Source: Devosia nitrariae (GTDB lineage Bacteria > Pseudomonadota > Alphaproteobacteria > Rhizobiales > Devosiaceae). From it: a stretch of 64,000 nucleotides of DNA. Each line of letters starts with the position of its first letter. Within the stretch, counting starts at the first letter, position 1. This document shows positions 9,468-16,666 of this stretch, in pieces. Below the pieces are notes generated by a model. That model searched no databases, was not told the origin of the DNA, and was given only the letters and a program-made list of their open reading frames with translations. The DNA is taken from contig NZ_BSNS01000003.1 in the NCBI RefSeq assembly GCF_030160115.1, forward strand, positions 94,386 through 158,385, written 5' to 3'. The position numbers and the translations under genes were made by a program.

Positions 9468-9893
9468 GTGCGTGTCATGGTTTTCGTCAAGGCGACCCCA
9501 GACAGCGAGGCGGGCGTGATGCCCTCGAGTGAGCTGTTCGAGGCGATGGGCAAATACAATCAGGAGCTGGTGGCCGCCGGCATCATGAAGGGCGGCGACG
9601 GCCTCAAGCCCTCGTCCGAGGGCAAGCGCGTCGCCTTCAGTGGCTCCCGCCGCACCGTCATCGACGGCCCCTTCGCCGAGACCAAGGAGCTGGTCGCCGG
9701 CTTCTGGATCTGGGAGGTCAAGGACATGGACGAAGCCGTCGAGTGGGTCAAACGCTGCCCCAATCCGATGATGGAGGACAGCGAGATCGAGATCCGTCCC
9801 GTCTTCGAGATGGAGGATTTCGACGAGGTGATGACCCCGGAGATCCGCGCCATCCATGAGGACGTGCGGGAGAAGACGGAAGGCGAGGGGTGA
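9468..9893 (+). CDS. YciI-family (DGPF motif) protein
   Basis: A 141-residue protein with the YciI/DGPF-family core: MVFVKATPD at the N-terminus, then TVIDGPFAETKELVAGFWIW. Family members are small ferredoxin-like alpha/beta proteins with an often conserved Asp/His pair; some are found beside sigma factors. The start is GTG, chosen because GGAAGGAG lies 7 bases upstream and the family begins RVMVFVKA at this point. No sigma factor gene adjoins, so no partner can be inferred. Confidence 0.85.
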   Translation: MRVMVFVKATPDSEAGVMPSSELFEAMGKYNQELVAAGIMKGGDGLKPSSEGKRVAFSGSRRTVIDGPFAETKELVAGFWIWEVKDMDEAVEWVKRCPNPMMEDSEIEIRPVFEMEDFDEVMTPEIRAIHEDVREKTEGEG

Positions 9894-9955
9894 TGGTTTT
9901 GGGGTGAGGCGCCAGTGCCAGCGTGGCCGCAAGGTTTCCTCATCCTCTCTTGATA

Positions 9956-9994
9956 AGCACTCCGATTTAGCTATATTGGCTAAATCGGAGTGCT
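9956..9994. promoter_or_regulatory. Perfect 16-bp inverted repeat, probable operator of the Phd-Doc pair
   Basis: Left arm AGCACTCCGATTTAGC (9956-9971), 7-bp spacer TATATTG, and exact right arm (9979-9994), ending 3 bp before the antitoxin start codon. Phd-family antitoxins repress their own operon by binding palindromes in the promoter, so this is the likely site. The arms would also form a strong hairpin in mRNA that would hide the ribosome site. Confidence 0.75.
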
Positions 9995-9997
9995 GCT

Positions 9998-10237
9998 ATG
10001 TCCACAATCACCGCCACAGATGCCAAGAACAGGTTTGGCCAGGTCCTCGAGGAGGCTCAACGCGAGCCCGTCCGCATTCAGAAGAGCGGGCGTGATGTCG
10101 CGGTACTTGTGTCCGCCGCGGAATATCAGCGCCTCAGGGACGCGGAGAGCGCGCCGCGGGTCAGTCCGCGTGTGCAGCGGCTGCTGGCCGAGAGCATCGA
10201 GAGGCGTCGTTCCGTTTATGAAGCGCTGGCCAAGTAG
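9998..10237 (+). CDS. Type II antitoxin, Phd/YefM family
   Basis: A 79-residue antitoxin. Residues 1-50 are the Phd/YefM DNA-binding fold (STITATDAKNRFGQVLEEA, then PVRIQKSGRDVAVLVSAAEY); the charged C-terminal ~25 residues would wrap the toxin. It is followed by the toxin gene with a 2-bp gap, the normal antitoxin-first order. The perfect palindrome just upstream is its probable binding site. The gene lies between a housekeeping-type gene and a MerR-type gene, consistent with a small independent module. Confidence 0.9.
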   Translation: MSTITATDAKNRFGQVLEEAQREPVRIQKSGRDVAVLVSAAEYQRLRDAESAPRVSPRVQRLLAESIERRRSVYEALAK

Positions 10238-10239
10238 AC

Positions 10240-10614
10240 GTGACGGTCTATCTTACGCTTGATGAAGTTCTCCACATCCATAGCGAACTCATTCGCGCCT
10301 TCGGCGGTGCGGATGGCATTCGCGACAGGGGATTGATCGAATCCGCGTTGCTGCGCCCTCAGACCGGCTATTACGCCGATCTCATCGAGGAAACAGCAGC
10401 CATGTGGGAAAGCCTGGCGATGAACCACGGCTTCGTCGATGGCAACAAGCGCGTCGCCTATGCCTGCGTCGAACTCTTCCTCGGCCTCAACGACCACGTT
10501 GTCGTAGCCGATAACGACGACATCATTGCCTTCATCTACCATCACCTGGAAGCGGGAACCTTCACCAAGGACGTGCTCGACGCCTGGCTTCGGGAGGTCG
10601 TGGCGGCGATGTAG
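10240..10614 (+). CDS. doc: Type II toxin, Doc family (Fic fold)
   Basis: A 124-residue Doc-type toxin. It contains the Fic/Doc motif HGFVDGNKRVAYA (residues 67-79), in which the His and the GNKR anchor are intact. Doc toxins phosphorylate elongation factor Tu and stop translation; the Phd antitoxin blocks the active site. The start is GTG, 2 bp after the antitoxin stop. Length and N-terminus (LTLDEVLHIHSELI) agree with full-length Doc proteins, so the toxin looks intact. Confidence 0.9.
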   Translation: MTVYLTLDEVLHIHSELIRAFGGADGIRDRGLIESALLRPQTGYYADLIEETAAMWESLAMNHGFVDGNKRVAYACVELFLGLNDHVVVADNDDIIAFIYHHLEAGTFTKDVLDAWLREVVAAM

Positions 10615-10628
10615 GCCGCCACGGGGCG

Positions 10629-11656
10629 CTATGCCGTCTGCGGCAAGACTACGATCACCCCATGCGTGCGCGCCCGCACCTCAGGCGGCGCAAGACAGGT
10701 GGCGGCGGCTTCGTAGCCCGGGGCGCCGGGATAGGGTGCGACCTTCATGGGCGGGGCATGGTTGGCCGGGCAGAGGAGGATGGCCTCGCTGCCGGTCACG
10801 GCGGCGAGGTCGAGATGGATGACGAGCGGGTCATCAGGAACAGCGGCCTGGCGTCGACGCTCCGCTGACGCAGGCGCGAGACCAGCGCTTCCTGCGTTGC
10901 CCCATCAAGCCCCTCTTCGACGAGATCGACGATCAGGGCGCCCTCGCCCGCATCCTCCAGCACCATGAGCAAGGCAAGCAGGGCCGGCGAACGGGTGGTA
11001 CCTTCGTCACAAAGCCATTCCGTGGCTTCGTCTACGCGTTGCTTGAGTACCGGATCGGCCTCCAGCCTGCCGCGCGCCTCGGCATCTTCCAGCCGTTCGA
11101 GGCCGATGAAGGCTGCGTCCGGCAGGTTCTGCGCGATCATCCGGGCGAGACGGGTCTTGCCGCTGGCGAGGGGACCGGTGATGTAGGTCAGGGGCGGGAC
11201 GTCGGAGAGCTCGAAGCGTTCTCCTCCCAATGGCCAGGGCAGGTCGAAGGCAAGGCTGAGTGTCCCTTGCGGCCGTACCAACCGGGGGAGCTCGCTGAGC
11301 ACCGGTGCCCTGCCCTCGGCAAGTTCGGATCGCAGAGCACGCACCTTGTCGGCGGTCTCCATCAACCGGCGGACCTGGCCTTCGAGGGTGGCCTGGTGCG
11401 TCTCCAATGCCGGTTCGAGGCAACCGGGATCGCCTTCGAGGACCCGCGCCACCTGGGCAACGCTGAGGCCCAAGGCCCGCAGAACCGCGATGTCGCCGGC
11501 TCGCGCCATTTCATCAGGACCATAGGTGCGCCATCCGGCAGCGGTGCGCACTGGCGTGAGGAGACCGCGCTGCTCGTAAAGACGCAGCGCCTTGGCGGAT
11601 ATGCCGAGGCGCTTGGCTGCCTCGGATGGGCTCAAGAACCGTGCTGAAGAGTTCAC
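10629..11656 (-). pseudogene. MerR-type HTH fused to a P-loop domain, with a frameshift near its 3' end
   Basis: Residues 6-75 are a MerR winged HTH (LSPSEAAKRLGISAKALRLYEQRGLLTPVRT). Residues 85-125 look helical, as in the MerR dimer helix. Then, instead of a small effector domain, a P-loop appears: GPLASGKTRL at 161-170, followed by FIGLERLEDAEARGR. The main frame stops at 10796, but past FLM (about base 10840) coding continues in the frame one base earlier: DDPLVIHLDLAAVTGSEAIL and on to VIVVLPQTA before TAG at 10629. Joined length is about 341 residues. One base is missing, as a true mutation or read error. It is tail to tail with the toxin gene. Ligand and target unknown. Confidence 0.7.
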
Positions 11657-11812
11657 GAATCACCTCCTTGATTGGGAGACCTCCTTATCCGGGCAGCCCC
11701 AGGGGTCGGCGCAAGCCTTATGTTGCCGGGCCGCGAGATGTCCCTCGGCGCAAATGAGAACTTACGCGGATCAGCGGAAAGTTCATGCCTGCCTGCCCCT
11801 TACACCGTGGAC

Positions 11813-11841
11813 TTGACACACCCCCTCGCGTTCTGTAGTTA
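11813..11841 (+). promoter_or_regulatory. Sigma-70-type promoter of the ArsR operon
   Basis: TTGACA (11813-11818), 17-bp spacer, TAGTTA (11836-11841). The expected start point leaves a leader of about 22 bases before the ArsR ATG. The -10 region and leader contain repeated TTAA motifs (TTAACAATTACGTTAA, then CTCGTTAA), likely the site where the ArsR protein represses itself. Confidence 0.7.
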
Positions 11842-11870
11842 ACAATTACGTTAATTAGCGAACTCGTTAA

Positions 11871-12218
11871 ATGCAAACCGACTCCCTGAGCGCTATCCTC
11901 TCGGCCCTTGCCGATCCCACCCGCCGCGCGATCCTGGCGCGACTGGTAGAGGGGGAGGCGACAGTCAACGAACTGGCCGAGCCTTTCGAGATCAGCCTGC
12001 CGGCGATCTCCCGGCATTTGAAGGTCCTCGAGGCCGCCGGGCTCATCTCGCGCTCGCGCACTGCCCAGTGGCGCCCTTGCCGCATAGAGGCCGCACCGCT
12101 CAAGGACCTGTCGATCTGGATCGAGCGCTACCGGCGCCTCTGGGACGAGAGCTTCGACAAAATGGACGCCTATCTTCGCGATTTGCAGAAAGGAGACCCC
12201 GATGCTCGCAAGAACTGA
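11871..12218 (+). CDS. ArsR/SmtB-family transcriptional regulator
   Basis: A 115-residue winged-helix regulator: LSAILSALADPTRRAILARLVEGEATVNELAEPFEISLPAISRHLKVLEAAGLI is the classic ArsR core, and the C-terminus has the RYRRLWDESFDKMDAYLRDL helix seen in ArsR proteins linked to SRPBCC genes. There is no CVC metal site, so it is probably not a metal sensor. The next gene overlaps it by 17 bp and encodes an AHSA1/SRPBCC protein, a widespread pairing. It probably represses its own operon through the TTAA-rich promoter. Confidence 0.9.
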   Translation: MQTDSLSAILSALADPTRRAILARLVEGEATVNELAEPFEISLPAISRHLKVLEAAGLISRSRTAQWRPCRIEAAPLKDLSIWIERYRRLWDESFDKMDAYLRDLQKGDPDARKN

Positions 12219-12669
12219 GAAACTGGCCGAGAACGAACTTCTCATCGAGCGTGAGTTCGAGGCGCCGCGGGCTCTCGTCTGGCGCATCTGGAGCGATGCA
12301 GAGCACCTCAAACGCTGGTTCGGGCCGACCGATTTCACCTGTCCCGTCTTCGAGCTCGATTTCCGAGAGGGCGGCCGTTATCGGGCAGTCATCCGCTCGG
12401 ATGAACACGGCGAATACTGGTTCGGCGGCACCTTCCGGGAAATCCGCCCCAACGAAAAGATCGTCATGAACTTTGCGTGGGAGGAGGACGGGCAGGAGAC
12501 TACCATCACCGTGACCCTCGCCGAAAGGGATGGCAAGACGGTCCAGAGCTTTCATCAGACCCCGTTCGCCAGCGTCGAGAGCCGCGACGGCCATCTCGGA
12601 GGCTGGATCGAATGTCTCGACAAGGGGCGCGTCTATGCGGAGGACTTCGCCGGGAGGATTGGGGCATGA
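12202..12669 (+). CDS. SRPBCC (AHSA1-type) domain protein
   Basis: A 155-residue START-like protein: LLIEREFEAPRALVWRIWSDAEHLKRWFGP and the C-terminal DGHLGGWIECLDKG are typical of bacterial AHSA1/SRPBCC proteins. The fold binds hydrophobic ligands, but the ligand is unknown. It overlaps the ArsR gene by 17 bp and the next gene by 4 bp (ATGA), so the three are co-translated. The start is an ATG with AAAGGAGA upstream, inside the end of the ArsR gene. Confidence 0.9.
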   Translation: MLARTEKLAENELLIEREFEAPRALVWRIWSDAEHLKRWFGPTDFTCPVFELDFREGGRYRAVIRSDEHGEYWFGGTFREIRPNEKIVMNFAWEEDGQETTITVTLAERDGKTVQSFHQTPFASVESRDGHLGGWIECLDKGRVYAEDFAGRIGA

Positions 12670-13112
12670 GCCTGCCAGCCTTCCCCGGCCCGCAGCACGA
12701 GCGGCTCGATGTCCTTGCCGGCGTCTGGCGGACACGAATTGCCATGCTGGATGAGACGGAAACGGAAATAGAGCATCATATCGCGACCGACACCTATCGC
12801 TGGATGCCCGGTCGCCACTTCCTCCTTCATGATGTGGACGCCATGATGGCCGGCGAGCCGGTGAAGTCGCTCGAGATCATCGCCGCCGATCCGGGTTCCG
12901 GCCAGTATACAACCCGCAACTACGACAACTCCGGCGTCATCAGCGACTATGCCGCCGCTCTCGATGGCCGGAATTGGTCGATCGACGGCGAAGTCGAACG
13001 CTTCCGCGGCTCGTTGAGCGAGGACATGCGGACGTTATCCGGCCGGTGGGAGCGTCGCGCGGGCGACATGTGGCTCCCGTGGATGAACGTTACGCTCACC
13101 CGCCAGGACTGA
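12666..13112 (+). CDS. DUF1579-like conserved protein
   Basis: A 148-residue protein starting MSLPAFPGPQHERLDVLAGVWRTR, which resembles DUF1579 and related calycin-like proteins that begin with a 'hxxLxxLxGxW' pattern. It is rich in beta-strand segments (YRWMPGRHFLLHDVD, YTTRNYDNSGVISDYAAALDG). No signal peptide. The ATG overlaps the SRPBCC stop codon, so it is translationally coupled to it. Function is unknown; proteins of this kind bind small molecules or lipids in a barrel. The family name is tentative. Confidence 0.65.
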   Translation: MSLPAFPGPQHERLDVLAGVWRTRIAMLDETETEIEHHIATDTYRWMPGRHFLLHDVDAMMAGEPVKSLEIIAADPGSGQYTTRNYDNSGVISDYAAALDGRNWSIDGEVERFRGSLSEDMRTLSGRWERRAGDMWLPWMNVTLTRQD

Positions 13113-13114
13113 AC

Positions 13115-13705
13115 TTAGACCTTCAGCCCGCGTATCAGAGCCCGTACTGCCTTGCGGTAGTCGGGCAACGCGTGGGCATCAGCGAGTGCCGCCCGATCGA
13201 AGAGTGCCCCCAGAAGGTGCGCCAGCGGCTGCAGCGGCAGTTGGCGGATGGCCTTGGCGTCTATGGCGGCGCTAAGCCCCTCGACCAGCGTGCGCAGGCC
13301 ATGGCGCGCATCGATCGCATCGAGTTCGGCACGCCCCAGCACCGCCGGGGCGTCGATCAGCAGGATGCGACGACGCCCTGGGTCCTGCATGGCGGTGAGG
13401 AACGCGTCCCCACCTTGCAGAAGGGCCTTGATCGGCCCCAACTCGTCATCGCCGCCCGCCGCCGCGTTGATGGTCATGGCCAGAAGCGCATGCTCCTCCT
13501 CGACCACCGCGCGGAAGAGACCGAGCTTTTCCGCGAAATGGTGATAGAGCGCGCCGCGGGTGACGCCGGCGGCGGCAACCACCTCGGGCGTGCTGGTCGC
13601 CGCATAACCTTTTTCGGCGAACAGGTCCCGAGCGGCAGCGATCAGCTTCGTGCGTGTCGCCGCCGTGCGATCGGCTTGACGCTGCCTTTGCCCGGTCATT
13701 TGCAT
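13115..13705 (-). CDS. TetR-family transcriptional regulator
   Basis: A 196-residue regulator with a TetR HTH at residues 14-60 (RTKLIAAARDLFAEKGYAATSTPEVVAAAGVTRGALYHHFAEK) and a variable helical ligand domain. I chose the ATG giving MQMTGQRQ because AGGCAGG sits 8 bases upstream; a longer frame would run through the operator region and into the facing gene. It is divergent from a VOC-family gene, and the 58-bp spacer holds two similar half-palindromes. It probably represses itself and the VOC gene. Inducer unknown. Confidence 0.87.
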   Translation of the reverse strand: MQMTGQRQRQADRTAATRTKLIAAARDLFAEKGYAATSTPEVVAAAGVTRGALYHHFAEKLGLFRAVVEEEHALLAMTINAAAGGDDELGPIKALLQGGDAFLTAMQDPGRRRILLIDAPAVLGRAELDAIDARHGLRTLVEGLSAAIDAKAIRQLPLQPLAHLLGALFDRAALADAHALPDYRKAVRALIRGLKV

Positions 13706-13707
13706 AC

Positions 13708-13746
13708 ATACAGCCTGCCTGTTATGAAGATACAGGCTGATTGTAT
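13708..13746. promoter_or_regulatory. Probable TetR operators between the TetR and VOC genes
   Basis: Two ATACAG motifs start 22 bp (two helical turns) apart at 13708 and 13730. Each faces an inverted partner: ATACAG-5-CTGTTAT and ATACA-7-TGTAT. In addition CAGCCTG (13711) and CAGGCTG (13733) are exact inverses. This is typical of a self-regulating divergent TetR pair. Binding is inferred. Confidence 0.55.
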
Positions 13747-13763
13747 ATGAGAAGGGCATTGAA

Positions 13764-14192
13764 ATGAACTCTGGCGTTCTGAAGATCACCGCGCACTATC
13801 CTGTCCTTCTGGTGGAGGATGTCAGCGCGACCGCCGGTTTCTACGAAACGCATTTCGGCTTCGCGCGACAGTTCGATGCCGGCTGGTACGTGCATCTGGC
13901 GCGCGAGGAGGACGGCAAGACCCACCAGATGGCGGTGATGCGCTGCGATCACGATACCATACCCGAAGCCGGCCGGACGCCGACCCGTGGGCTCATCGTC
14001 AATGTCGAGGTTTCCGATGTCGACGAGGTGCACGCACGAATGGAAGCTGCCGGCGTGCCAATGCAGCAGTCCCTGCGCAGCGAGAAGTTCGGCCAGCGCC
14101 ACTTCATGACCGCCGATCCTGGTGGCGTGCTGGTCGACGTGATCACGCCGATTCCGTTCGACCCGGACTGGCTCGCCGAACAGGGCCTCTAG
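13764..14192 (+). CDS. VOC-family (glyoxalase/bleomycin resistance-like) protein
   Basis: A 142-residue vicinal-oxygen-chelate protein: [27 protein letters not shown] at the N-terminus, then [20 protein letters not shown], and [21 protein letters not shown]. This is the two-module beta-alpha-beta-beta-beta pattern of glyoxalase-superfamily proteins, which act as dioxygenases, isomerases or drug-binding proteins. It faces a TetR gene, which often means control by a toxic small molecule. Substrate unknown. Confidence 0.85.
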   Translation: MNSGVLKITAHYPVLLVEDVSATAGFYETHFGFARQFDAGWYVHLAREEDGKTHQMAVMRCDHDTIPEAGRTPTRGLIVNVEVSDVDEVHARMEAAGVPMQQSLRSEKFGQRHFMTADPGGVLVDVITPIPFDPDWLAEQGL

Positions 14193-14231
14193 ATCTATGG
14201 CCGCTGGTGCTCACCGGTCGCCTCCATTATG

Positions 14232-14249
14232 GTGACGTACGTACGTCAC
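14232..14249. promoter_or_regulatory. Perfect 18-bp palindrome upstream of the Gfo/Idh/MocA gene
   Basis: GTGACGTACGTACGTCAC is an exact palindrome 64 bp before the oxidoreductase start. It has no spacer and no following T-run, so it is more like a protein-binding site than a terminator. No regulator gene adjoins. Which protein might bind it is unknown. Confidence 0.5.
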
Positions 14250-14313
14250 GCGCGAGCCCCGAGCGAATCGGGCCGCAGGCGGCGGGTGCAAAGGCCTTGG
14301 GAGGACACGGCAA

Positions 14314-15420
14314 ATGGCGGACGGCAAGCGGCTCGGCATCGGCATCATCGGCACCGGCAATATTTCATCGGCCTATTTGAAGGCGATGCTCGGGCGTGAC
14401 GGATTGCCCGGCTTTCCCGTACTCGATGTCAAAGGGCTCGCCGACATGCGTCCGGAGATCGCCGAAGCGCGGGCCGGCGAGTTCGGCCTCAGGGCCATGA
14501 GCATCGAGGCGATGCTTGCCGATCCCGAGGTCGCGCTCATCGTCAATCTCACCATACCGCGCGCCCATGTGGAGGTTGGCCTGCGGGCGCTCGCCGCGGG
14601 CAAGCACGTCTATTCGGAAAAGCCTCTGGGTGTTGCGTTCGCCGAGGGGAAGGAACTCGTCGAGACCGCCCGGGCTAAGGGGCTGCGTGTCGGCTCGGCG
14701 CCGGATACGTTCCTCGGCGGCGCGCATCAGCAGGCGCGGGCAGTGGTCGACAGCGGCGTGCTGGGCCAGCTCGTCGGCGGCACCGCCTTCATGATGATCC
14801 CCGGCCATGAGAGCTGGCATCCGGATCCAGCCTTCTATTACGATATCGGGGGCGGCCCGATGCTCGACATGGGCCCCTACTACATCACCGATCTCGTCAA
14901 TCTCCTCGGCCCGGTCACGCGTGTTGCCGCCATGAGCTCGACCTCAAGGCTCGAGCGCACCATCACCAGCGCCCCGAAGCGCGGCGACGTGGTGCCGGTC
15001 AAGATCGCGACCCACATCACCGGCAGCATGGGCTTTGCCAGCGGCGTCATCGTGCAGGTCGCCATGAGCTTCGACGTTGCCGGCCACAAGCACACGCCGC
15101 TCGAGATCTACGGCACGGAGGCGAGCCTCATCGTCCCCGACCCCAACCATTTCGGCGGCACAGTCGAGATCAAGAAGGTCGGCCGCGAGGAGCCGTGGAA
15201 CGAGGTGCCGGTCGACACACCCTATGCGGCCGGCAACTACCGCTCGCTCGGCGTCGCCGACATGGCCGAGGCTATTCTCGAGGATCGCCCGCACCGGGCG
15301 AACGGCGATCTGGCGCTGCACGTGCTCGAGGTGATGGAAGCGTTCGAAGCCGCCTCGCGCGAGGGCCGCACCGTCGACATCTCGACGCGCCCCGAACGCC
15401 CGGCAGCACTTGCGGGCTAG
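14314..15420 (+). CDS. Gfo/Idh/MocA-family oxidoreductase
   Basis: A 368-residue NAD(P)-dependent oxidoreductase. The N-terminal Rossmann fold has LGIGIIGTGNISSAYLKAML, and the family motif EKPLGV (residues about 105-110, with the conserved Lys) is present. The C-terminal domain has GGGPMLDMGPYYITDLVNLLG, with the conserved Asp and a Tyr-Tyr in place of the common H. Such enzymes oxidise or reduce sugars, inositols or related polyols. It stands alone, preceded by an 18-bp palindrome and followed by an intergenic repeat. Substrate unknown. Confidence 0.88.
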   Translation: MADGKRLGIGIIGTGNISSAYLKAMLGRDGLPGFPVLDVKGLADMRPEIAEARAGEFGLRAMSIEAMLADPEVALIVNLTIPRAHVEVGLRALAAGKHVYSEKPLGVAFAEGKELVETARAKGLRVGSAPDTFLGGAHQQARAVVDSGVLGQLVGGTAFMMIPGHESWHPDPAFYYDIGGGPMLDMGPYYITDLVNLLGPVTRVAAMSSTSRLERTITSAPKRGDVVPVKIATHITGSMGFASGVIVQVAMSFDVAGHKHTPLEIYGTEASLIVPDPNHFGGTVEIKKVGREEPWNEVPVDTPYAAGNYRSLGVADMAEAILEDRPHRANGDLALHVLEVMEAFEAASREGRTVDISTRPERPAALAG

Positions 15421-15427
15421 TTTTCTC

Positions 15428-15478
15428 CGCGCTTTCGAACCGCAAAAGTGGCGGCCACTTTTGCGGAAAGCGCTCTAA
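15428..15478. repeat. Palindromic intergenic repeat, copy B
   Basis: Core inverted repeat CCGCAAAAGTGG - CGG - CCACTTTTGCGG (15440-15466), flanked by GCGCTTTCGAA and the outer GAAAGCGCTCTAA. It lies between the converging Gfo/Idh/MocA and glycosyltransferase genes and could also act as a hairpin for both. The same core occurs near 32.4 kb and 36.8 kb. Confidence 0.8.
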
Positions 15479-15493
15479 TCGGACAATAACAGC

Positions 15494-16666
15494 TCAGCGC
15501 TTCCTCGGCGTGCCGAAGACGTCGGCGAAGACATCGATCAGGAGCCGGTCCTTGACGTGGACCTTGGGATCGAAGACGGGCGTTGCGGTTCGGTCCCGGC
15601 CCCAGTTGGTGGTGATGCCGTTGAGGTGATAGGCGTAGAAATCGGCGGTGGAGCCTGAAAGGTTGAACCAGCCGCGCACCTGGTGCGTCCAGGGCTGAGC
15701 CCGCCAGAGGGCCAGCCAGGACCGGCGCGGATTGATCGCCCACTTCTTGCCCGGATCCTTGGCCTGTCGCCCCTTCTTGCGGACGACAAAATCGGCGTGA
15801 CGCGGCATGGACGACTGGTCCTCGCGCACGTTCTCCACCCAGATGCGGGTGAAGCGGAGGATGCCGAACGGGGCCCGCTCGGCCGCCTTGAACACCGAGC
15901 GGCGATGGGGCGAAACCACCAGTTCGTCGATGTCGACGCTCAGGAGCGAGCGCGAGCGCGCGGCGTATTTGCGGAACACCTGGGTAAAGAGCGGCGGTTG
16001 GGCGAAGCGCACCCAGTGACCGGGCAGCTGCGGCGAATGGTGCGGATCAGTCATGCCGTAGCGGAACGACCAGGGGACCACCATTACCCGGCGCACGCCG
16101 GCAACGCCGGCGATCGTCTCGCGCAACTGCGCGTGCGAGTAGGCCGTCGAGCCATTGTCGTAGACGATGACGGCCGTCGCGCCGTGCTCCTTTACGTAGA
16201 ACCGCGCCCAGTCGGCAATCCACTGCAGCGCGTTGTCCTTGTTGATCGCCACCAGCACCCGTTCTCCTGCAAAAAGCTCTGAGGCGTTGGGCCGAATCTC
16301 AACCTCGTGGCTCTGTCCGGCGATATGGATGCGCAGATGCGTGTCCTCGGGCGGCAGTCGAACCCGGGCCAGGACGACCTGCAAGCCGAAATGCAGCTGC
16401 ACCCTGGGCTTGTGACCGGAGACGAGGCCCGTGACGGCAAGGTCGCGGATCGCTGGCTCGAGGTTCATAGCGATCGGACCGACAAGGTAGACGTGGCGCC
16501 CGCCGACGCTGCGGAAGACGTCGAAAAACAGCGCCCGATCCTCGAACTGGTCGTAGAACTTTTGCGGACGCGGAAGCTCTGGCGAATAGGGCTGGCGCCG
16601 CAGTGGCGCATTCTCGTCGAGATAGACGGGCGAGAACCGGGCAGCCTCCGCAAAGAAGTCCGTCAC
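15494..16666 (-). CDS. Putative glycosyltransferase (GT92/DUF23-like), second of a tandem pair
   Basis: A 390-residue protein. The first ~130 residues are beta-rich and not clearly catalytic. Residues 140-270 resemble a GT-A core: LQWIADWARFYVKEHGATAVIVYDNGS, then SLLSVDIDELVVSP with a DxD-type motif (DIDE, 245-248). A later His in YHLNGITTNW could be the acid/base or metal ligand. These features recall GT92 and Glyco_tranf_2_4 families. It is a paralogue of the preceding gene, overlapping it by 4 bp (ATGA). Likely cytoplasmic and involved in surface glycan synthesis, by inference. Confidence 0.65.
   Translation of the reverse strand: MTDFFAEAARFSPVYLDENAPLRRQPYSPELPRPQKFYDQFEDRALFFDVFRSVGGRHVYLVGPIAMNLEPAIRDLAVTGLVSGHKPRVQLHFGLQVVLARVRLPPEDTHLRIHIAGQSHEVEIRPNASELFAGERVLVAINKDNALQWIADWARFYVKEHGATAVIVYDNGSTAYSHAQLRETIAGVAGVRRVMVVPWSFRYGMTDPHHSPQLPGHWVRFAQPPLFTQVFRKYAARSRSLLSVDIDELVVSPHRRSVFKAAERAPFGILRFTRIWVENVREDQSSMPRHADFVVRKKGRQAKDPGKKWAINPRRSWLALWRAQPWTHQVRGWFNLSGSTADFYAYHLNGITTNWGRDRTATPVFDPKVHVKDRLLIDVFADVFGTPRKR

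Noticed and set aside
11827..11870. CtrA-type site TTAA-N7-TTAA before the ArsR gene
   Set aside because: The spacing is 8, not 7, and the motif better fits an ArsR operator.
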